Both the position numbers and the translations under genes were made by a program. Shown here piece after piece: positions 6,028 through 12,733 of a stretch of DNA of 12,733 nucleotides (positions are counted from its first letter, which is position 1; each line of letters begins with the position of its first letter). Below the pieces are notes generated by a model. The model was not told the DNA's origin, ran no database searches, and saw nothing but the letters and a program-made list of their open reading frames with translations. The stretch comes from Bog-877 sp049518775. GTDB lineage: Bacteria; Chloroflexota; Dormibacteria; Aeolococcales; Bog-877. The stretch lies in the NCBI GenBank assembly GCA_049518775.1, contig JBEKRL010000053.1:1-12733 (forward strand). Direction: 5' to 3'.

Positions 6028-6076
6028 TTGACGAACACTTGACGGGGACTGCAGCCCTGTTGACGTCCTGTTGACG
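6028..6076 (+). promoter_or_regulatory. Predicted KdpE binding sites (four TTGACG repeats)
   Basis: TTGACG occurs at 6028, 6039, 6060 and 6071. The starts are 11, 21 and 11 bp apart, giving two direct-repeat pairs (6 bp + 5-bp gap + 6 bp) offset by 32 bp. In the second pair the repeat extends to CCTGTTGACG (6056-6065 and 6067-6076). OmpR/PhoB-family regulators, to which KdpE belongs, bind such 11-bp-pitch direct repeats. The second pair ends 10 bp before the -10, as in PhoB-type activated promoters where the box replaces the -35. KdpE as the binder is inferred from kdpE being the only response regulator nearby. Confidence 0.7.
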
Positions 6077-6086
6077 GCGGTCGCGC

Positions 6087-6092
6087 TAGCCT
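6087..6092 (+). promoter_or_regulatory. -10 element of the kdp operon, leaderless
   Basis: TAGCCT fits TANNNT and is followed by GCAGCC and then the GTG at 6099. The region 17-18 bp upstream (CGTCCT) is no -35, in line with activator dependence through the TTGACG repeats. A leaderless transcript leaves no room for a 5' riboswitch. Confidence 0.55.
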
Positions 6093-6098
6093 GCAGCC

Positions 6099-6182
6099 GT
6101 GCTCGATCTGTTGGTAATCGTGATGGTCATCGTCGGCGCCGGGCTCCTCTATCTGATGGTGGAGGCCATGGACAGGATCTGA
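6099..6182 (+). CDS. 27-residue membrane micro-ORF leading the kdp operon
   Basis: GTG-started, 27 codons plus TGA. The product begins MLDLLVIVMVIVGAGLLYL and ends MVEAMDRI: one predicted transmembrane helix with a short charged cytoplasmic-type end (Glu, Asp, Arg). Support for its being real: its start lies 6 nt after the -10, nothing else starts between the promoter and kdpF, and its TGA overlaps the kdpF ATG by one base exactly as every later kdp junction does. It resembles KdpF in size and single-span design but lacks the KdpF C-terminal signature, which is in the next frame. It may be an additional small subunit stabilising KdpFABC, or a leader peptide that delivers ribosomes to kdpF. 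I do not know an established name for it. Confidence 0.65.
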   Translation: MLDLLVIVMVIVGAGLLYLMVEAMDRI

Positions 6183-6271
6183 TGAGCATCTTGGACATCC
6201 TCCTGCTGATCCTCTCCACCGCCACCTTCGTCTACTTGGTCTACGCTCTGATCCGGCCCGAGCGGTTCTGA
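6182..6271 (+). CDS. kdpF: KdpF, small subunit of the potassium ATPase
   Basis: A 29-residue single-span membrane peptide with the family ending YLVYALIRPERF (compare YLVYALINAEAF in Escherichia coli). In E. coli KdpF sits at the KdpA interface and stabilises the KdpFABC complex. ATG at 6182 shares its A with the TGA of the preceding micro-ORF, and its own TGA shares its A with the kdpA ATG. It is too short for many gene callers. Length and C-terminus match the family well. Confidence 0.9.
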   Translation: MSILDILLLILSTATFVYLVYALIRPERF

Positions 6272-7970
6272 TGGGCTTCTGGCTGACGGTACTGGCCCTG
6301 GTGGCCATCCTGGCGCTGGCGTGGCGGTTCCTGGGCGCGTACATGGCCGACGTCTACACCGGGAAGAGCCAGTGGCTGGCCTGGTTGGAGCGGCCGATCT
6401 ACCGCGCCCTCGCCGTCGATCCCGAGATCGAGCAGACCTGGAAGCGCTATGCCGGGGCCACGGTGGTGTTCTCAGCGGTCTGCGTTCTCGCCGTCTACGC
6501 GATCCAGCGGCTGCAGGGGTCGCTGCCGCTGAACCCGCAGCACCTCACCGGGGTGTCCCCCTTCCTGGCGCTGAACACGGCGGTCTCCTTCATGACCAAC
6601 ACCAACTGGCAGAACTATGTCGGCGAATCGACGATGTCGTACTTCACCCAGATGGGAGCTCTGACGGTCCAGCAGTTCGTCAGTGCGGCCGTGGGAATTC
6701 AGATCGCAGTTGTTCTGGTTCGGGGCTTCGTGCGCCGAGGGTCACCCACCGTCGGGAACTTCTGGGTGGACCTGATCCGGGGCAGCCTGTACATTCTGCT
6801 TCCGATCGCCGCGGTGATGACCCTGGTTTTCGTCTCCCAGGGGGCGGTCGAGACCCTCGGTGGTCCCGCGCACATCCACGACATCCTCAACAGCCTGTCG
6901 CAGACGATCGCCCTGGGACCCGTCGCCTCCATGTCGGTGATCAAGGAGTTGGGGACCAATGGGGGAGGGTTCTTCAATGCCAACAGCGCCGACCCCTTCG
7001 AGAACCCCACCGCGCTCACCAATCTGCTGGAGATCGCGCTGCTGCTGGCCATCCCCTTCGCTCTCACCTACACCTTCGGCAAGATGGTGGGCAACATCCG
7101 CCAGGGGGTGGCGCTCCTGGTGGCCATGATCGTCCTCTTCGCGGGCGTTATTGCGATCAGCTTGCCCGCCGAGACCGGAACCAATCCGGCCCTGACCGCT
7201 GGGGGTCTGACGGCCCAGCAGCAAGCCGGCGGCAATATAGAGGGAAAGGAGACCCGCTTCGGGCCGGCGGCGTCGGACCTCTTCGACCTCGCGTCTACCG
7301 TAACTTCCACCGGCTCCGTGGACGGGTCCAATGATTCGTACACCGCCCTCGGTGGGGCCGGCTTGCTGACCGGCATGATGCTGGGAGAGGTGTCGCCGGG
7401 TGGAACTGGGAGCGGGCTCTACACCATGCTGCTGTTCGCAATCATCGCCGTGTTCCTCGGGGGGCTGATGGTGGGGCGGACGCCCGAGTATCTGGGCAAG
7501 AAGATCCAATCGCGGGAGGTGAAGCTGGCGTCGATCGGGGTGCTGATGATGCCCATCACGGTGCTGGCGTTCACCGCGCTTGCGGTCGCCGTCCCGGCCG
7601 GATTGAGTTCGGTGTTCAACCACGGCCCTCACGGATTCTCGGAGATTCTCTACGCCTACGTGTCGCAAAGCAACAACAACGGCTCCGCCTTTGCCGGACT
7701 GGATGGGAACACTACCTTCTACAACCTGACCGGCGCCGCCGCGATGGTCCTGGGGCGTCTCGGAATCATGATCCCGGTGCTGGCCCTCGGCGGCTCGCTC
7801 GCGGCTAAGGCGTACGTCCCGGACACGGCGGGGACGATGCGGTCTGACACGCCGATCTTCGTGGCGCTGCTGATCGGGACGGTGATCATAGTCGGCGGCC
7901 TGACCTTCCTGCCGGCGATCTCCCTGGGGCCGATCGCGGAAGCCCTGGTCCGGCACGGAGTGCTCTTCTG

Positions 7971-7971
<1 letters not shown>
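6271..7971 (+). CDS. kdpA: KdpA, potassium-binding channel subunit
   Basis: A 566-residue polytopic membrane protein (about ten helices), the K+-selective subunit of the KdpFABC P-type ATPase. It is related to the SKT (Trk/Ktr) channel superfamily with four pore loops. All four loops are visible: TNTNWQ (109-114), GTNGGGFFNANSA (228-240), TSTGSVDGSNDS (345-356) and SNNNGSAFAGL (467-477). Length is close to E. coli KdpA (557). The ATG overlaps the kdpF stop by one base with no strong ribosome site, so translation probably depends on reinitiation from kdpF. No truncation or frame break is seen. Confidence 0.97.
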
Positions 7972-10069
<2,098 letters not shown>

Positions 10070-10070
<1 letters not shown>

Positions 10071-10624
10071 TGTTGCTGCACCTGCGCCGCTCCGTCGTCG
10101 CCATCGTGATCTTGACCGTGATCCTCGGCATCATCTACCCGCTGGTGACGACCGGCCTCTCCCAGTGGTGGTTCCCAGCCGAGGCCAACGGGTCGCTGAC
10201 GGTCAACGGCTCCACCCTGGTCGGCCAGACCTGGAAGGGAGCGGGCTGGTTCCACGGTCGGCCCGATGCCGAGGACCCGATGGCGACGGGACCGACCAAC
10301 CTGGGGCCGACCTCCAAGGCGCTGGCGGCCGCCGTATTGGCGGCCATCAAGGCCGAGGCGGCGCTCGGCGTCAAGAATCCACCCGCGAACCTGGTCACCA
10401 CCTCGGGCAGCGGGATCGACCCCGACATCTCCCCGGCCGCGGCGCTGGTTCAGGTCGACTCGGTGGCCAGGGCTCGCGGCCTGACCCCTGCGGCCGTGAG
10501 GCGCCTGGTGATCGAAGAGGAGCAGGGCCCCTACCTGGGCTTCCTGGGAGCGCCGACCGTCAACGTCCTCGAACTCAACGAGGCGTTGGCGAAGCTGGTC
10601 CGGCGGAGCAGCTCCGGGGGCTGA
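10070..10624 (+). CDS. kdpC: KdpC, accessory subunit of the potassium ATPase
   Basis: A 184-residue single-span protein with its transmembrane helix at about 8-28 and an extracytoplasmic domain after it. Family signatures are WFHGRP (60-65), NLGPTS (77-82), SGSGIDPDISPAAA (112-125), EEEQGPYLGFLG (149-160) and VNVLELN (164-170). KdpC is needed for assembly and activity of KdpFABC. ATG at 10070 is chosen over the GTG one codon earlier because it repeats the TGATG junction of the operon; GAGG lies 8 nt upstream. The last 50 bp overlap the 3' end of kdpE on the other strand. Confidence 0.95.
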
Positions 10625-11312
10625 TACCGCGCGGATCAGGGGGCGGGGGGCGCAGCTCGTAGCCGATGCCCGGATGAGTCACCAGGAACTCTTCGTGGTG
10701 GACGCCCAGCTTGCGCCGGATGCGATTGGCATAGACGCGCAGATAGTGTGCGTCAGCGCCGTAGCGGCCCCCCCAGACCTGGGCGAGCAGCAGCTCCCGG
10801 GTCACCACCCGGCCCGCGTTGCGTGCCAGGTAGGCCAGCATCTCGTATTCGGTGGCGGTCAGCCGGACCCGGTTGCCCGCCATCGTGGCCGTGTGGGCGG
10901 CCAGGTCCATGACGAGCGGTCCAACGGTAAGCTCTGGGCCGCCGCGCTGCTCGTGGTGGTGACGCAGAGCCACTCGGATCCGAGCCTCCAACTCAGCCAT
11001 GCCGAAGGGTTTGGTGATGAAGTCGTCAGCGCCGGCGTCGAGCGCAGCGACCTTGCGGTCCTCCTCCCCGTGAGCGGAGAGGATCAAGATGGGAACCTCA
11101 GTCCAGCCTCGGAGCTGGCGGCACACCTCGATGCCATCCATGTCCGGAAGTTGGAGGTCGAGCACCACCACCTCGGGGCGGTGCAGCGCCGCCGCCGCCA
11201 GCCCCTCGGTTCCGTTCTCGGCCGAATGGAGCTCGTAGCCGCGAGCCCGCAGGCCGATGCTGAGGGCGCGAACGATCGCCGGCTCATCGTCGATCAGCAG
11301 CAGACTGGGCAT
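10575..11312 (-). CDS. kdpE: KdpE, OmpR/PhoB-type response regulator
   Basis: A 245-residue regulator. The receiver domain spans about 1-115, with the acidic pocket Asp8/Asp9, phosphoacceptor Asp52 (VVVLDLQLPDMDG), switch Ser79 and Lys101 (ITKPF). The winged-helix DNA-binding domain follows (LTATEYEMLAYLARNAGRVVTRE, RVYANRIRRKLG, THPGIGYEL). It would be phosphorylated by the adjacent KdpD and activate kdp, most likely at the TTGACG repeats. The family domain ends at residue 220. The remaining 25 residues, starting RPPPPDPRGISP, are low-complexity and extend the gene into the 3' end of kdpC on the opposite strand, suggesting loss of an earlier stop. ATG at 11312 lies 15 nt after the kdpD stop, with GGAAG close upstream, so kdpD and kdpE form one operon. 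Confidence 0.94.
   Translation of the reverse strand: MPSLLLIDDEPAIVRALSIGLRARGYELHSAENGTEGLAAAALHRPEVVVLDLQLPDMDGIEVCRQLRGWTEVPILILSAHGEEDRKVAALDAGADDFITKPFGMAELEARIRVALRHHHEQRGGPELTVGPLVMDLAAHTATMAGNRVRLTATEYEMLAYLARNAGRVVTRELLLAQVWGGRYGADAHYLRVYANRIRRKLGVHHEEFLVTHPGIGYELRPPPPDPRGISPRSCSAGPASPTPR
10604..10639. terminator. Two dyads at the kdpC/kdpE convergence
   Basis: CGGAGC-A-GCTCCG (10604-10616) lies in the last kdpC codons. CTGAT-A-CCGCGCGG-ATCAG (10621-10639) spans the kdpC stop codon, with one bulged A. Both could act on either strand, but neither is followed by a T-run; the second is followed by G-runs. They are the only candidates for stopping the two converging transcripts. Confidence 0.3.
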
Positions 11313-11327
11313 GCTTCCGCGACGACT

Positions 11328-12733
11328 CTAGGCGGGCCGGAGGAGCAGGTCGAGTTGGAGACCTCCGTGCGGGCCGGAATGGGCGCTGATGCGTCCGCCG
11401 TTGGCGGACACGAAGGCCTGGCAGATCGCCAGGCCGACACCGCCCTGTTCCGCGGTCCCGCCTAGGCGGCGGGCCTCAGGTGTCCCTCCAAACAGACTTG
11501 CCAGGCGCCCGGGTGCCAGCCCGGGGCCCTGGTCGAGGACCTGTAGCTGGGCCCAGGCGTCCGCACGGCGGCCGCGGATGGTGACCGGGGTTCCCTTGGG
11601 GGTGTGTCGCACCGCGTTCTCAAGCAGGTTGACCAGCACCCGGACGATGAGGGCCCGATCCACCAGCACCCGCAGGGAGCTCTCGACCTCAACGGTGAGG
11701 GGAAGGTCGTCGAGGCGGCCCTGCATCGCCCCGACTGCCTCGTCCACCAGTTCCGTGACCGGGACCGTCTCCAGGACCAGTCGCTTGGTTCCGGCCTCGA
11801 TGCGATACATGTCGAGGAGGTTCTTCACCAGTCGGGTGAGGCGATCGGTCTCCTCCTCGGCTGTCGCCAGCAGCTCCTGACGATCGCAGGACGAGAGGGT
11901 TATCGAGCTGTCCCCCAGGTCCGAGAGGGCGACTTTGATCGAGGCCAGCGGGGTGCGGAGATCATGCGCCACTGAGCCCAGGAGCGCGCGGCGCCAGGAG
12001 TCCACCTCGGCTAGCACCTTGCTGCGCAGGGCCTCCTCCCGCAGCTGGGCCCGCTCGACCGCGAGGGCGGCATGGTTGGCGTAGGTGGTCAGAAGGCGTT
12101 GCTCGGAGGGAAGCAGCGCCGGGCCGGACAGGAGCAGAACTCCGATCGAGCGCTCCGCCGTGGTCAGCGGTAGGGTCCGTAATCCGGAACGGCCGGCCAG
12201 GGCCATCCTGGAGGCGGGGGCAACCACGGTCTGGTCATCGCTCGCGGTCTCGGCTGGGAGCGGCTGACCCGCCAGCGCCGCCACCGCGAGCCGGTCGCCG
12301 CTGGGCAAGAGCACCGCCGCCGAGGTGAGCCGGAACTGGCGCTGGAGTGTGTCCACAATCGAGGCGAGCAGCTGGTCCAGGGGCTTGTCACCGATGAGGA
12401 GATCGGAGACCTCCAGGAGCTGACGAGTGTCCTCCGTCTGGCGCCGAGCCTGGAGTCTGGTCTGCTGCAGATCGAACACCACCCGGGCCACCACGAGCAT
12501 CACCGCCAGGTAGACCCCGAGGGTGATCCAGTCCCGGCCCGAGGAGACGGCCAGCGTCATGTAAGGACGGATGAAGAAGAAGTCGTAGGCGAGAAACCCG
12601 ATGGCGACGGCGGCGAGCCCTGCGACCCAGCCCCCCAGGGAGACGGCGCAGACCACCGGGATCACCAGGACGAGTCCGCTGGTCGCAGCGCCGAGATGGG
12701 CCCGAAGGGGCAGCATCAGCAGGGTGAGCACGG
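11328..12733 (-). CDS. kdpD: KdpD-type sensor histidine kinase (5' end beyond window)
   Basis: At least 467 residues, cut at the window edge. Counting from the GTG codon at 12731, the visible part has the end of one membrane helix and three more (about 14-34, 36-56, 66-86), with the DUF4118 hallmark YDFFFIRPYMTLAV (49-62). A GAF-like domain (about 105-228) follows, then the dimerisation H-box with His256 (VAHDLRTPL), the N-box Asn372 (NLLENAVRHTP), DQGPGL (400-405) and GGVGLAI (430-436). It autophosphorylates and passes phosphate to KdpE in response to low K+ or osmotic stress, as known for KdpD. Whether the N-terminal KdpD/USP cytoplasmic domains exist cannot be seen here. The GTG at 12731 falls within the first helix and is unlikely to be the true start. 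Confidence 0.9.
   Translation of the reverse strand, partial: VLTLLMLPLRAHLGAATSGLVLVIPVVCAVSLGGWVAGLAAVAIGFLAYDFFFIRPYMTLAVSSGRDWITLGVYLAVMLVVARVVFDLQQTRLQARRQTEDTRQLLEVSDLLIGDKPLDQLLASIVDTLQRQFRLTSAAVLLPSGDRLAVAALAGQPLPAETASDDQTVVAPASRMALAGRSGLRTLPLTTAERSIGVLLLSGPALLPSEQRLLTTYANHAALAVERAQLREEALRSKVLAEVDSWRRALLGSVAHDLRTPLASIKVALSDLGDSSITLSSCDRQELLATAEEETDRLTRLVKNLLDMYRIEAGTKRLVLETVPVTELVDEAVGAMQGRLDDLPLTVEVESSLRVLVDRALIVRVLVNLLENAVRHTPKGTPVTIRGRRADAWAQLQVLDQGPGLAPGRLASLFGGTPEARRLGGTAEQGGVGLAICQAFVSANGGRISAHSGPHGGLQLDLLLRPA

Noticed and set aside
6028..6098. A c-di-AMP or other riboswitch upstream of kdp
   Set aside because: The predicted transcript begins at the first start codon, leaving no leader. 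No aptamer-like fold is evident; the repeats fit DNA-binding sites instead.
7316..7340. KdpA third pore loop reads SVDGSNDS, not the commoner AVNSMHDS
   Set aside because: Asp for Asn and nearby changes are within the variation I know for bacterial KdpA. All other pore loops are canonical, so changed ion selectivity is not supported.
6742..7956. Minus-strand open frame of 404 codons opposite kdpA
   Set aside because: It is Arg/His/Gln-rich, with no domain and no start context, opposite a fully conserved kdpA.
10616..10650. Runs of five, five and six G at the kdpC/kdpE junction as a G-quadruplex
   Set aside because: Only three separated runs are present, with an 18-nt gap between the first two. 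A standard four-tract quadruplex is not met; the runs encode the KdpE proline tail on the other strand.

Overview
The window is GC-rich with high GC at third codon positions. Three start codons lie 6-7 nt after a TANNNT -10 hexamer, which suggests leaderless mRNAs. The gene content (CsoR, hopanoid-type HpnH, MoaA, KdpFABC/KdpDE) fits a high-GC Gram-positive-like lineage: Actinomycetota, or a relative such as Chloroflexota or Dormibacterota. That assignment is an inference; no marker gene fixes it.

Left part (1-2822, all minus strand): a metal-response unit. A CsoR-type copper sensor is translationally coupled to a YraQ/ArsP-type permease (Permease_2/DUF318) carrying two C-terminal YHS metal-binding domains. 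Upstream of the permease, overlapping its predicted -10, is a perfect CsoR-like operator (8-bp arms, 3-bp spacer). This operator lies inside the last codons of the next gene, a cysteine-free MerR-family regulator with a large unassigned C-terminal domain.

Middle (2823-4992): the merR gene is divergent from hpnH, the radical-SAM adenosyl-hopene transferase of hopanoid side-chain synthesis. The 75-bp gap holds a MerR-type promoter (TTGACT, 19-bp spacer, TAGAGT) with a dyad centred between -35 and -10, so the regulator probably controls hpnH and itself. A moaA gene (molybdenum cofactor, GTP 3',8-cyclase) follows on the same strand with its own apparent leaderless promoter.

4993-6098: about 480 bp without a gene, holding a hairpin just after moaA and several short palindromes, then a lone SRPBCC-fold gene on the minus strand. 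A regulatory region follows with four TTGACG half-sites (two pairs at 11-bp pitch), the last pair ending exactly 10 bp before a -10. This is the layout of OmpR/PhoB-family activated promoters and is most likely the KdpE target.

Right part (6099-12733): a high-affinity potassium uptake operon, consisting of a 27-codon membrane micro-ORF followed by kdpF, kdpA, kdpB and kdpC. Every junction is a 1-nt TGATG overlap. The regulators kdpD (5' end beyond the window) and kdpE are convergent on the other strand. kdpE carries a 25-residue tail that runs antisense into the 3' end of kdpC, a 50-bp overlap. KdpD/KdpE presumably sense potassium or turgor stress and activate the promoter at 6028-6092. The best candidates for something not yet described are the leading kdp micro-ORF, the MerR-hpnH pairing, and the CsoR operator embedded in merR that controls a permease with two YHS domains.
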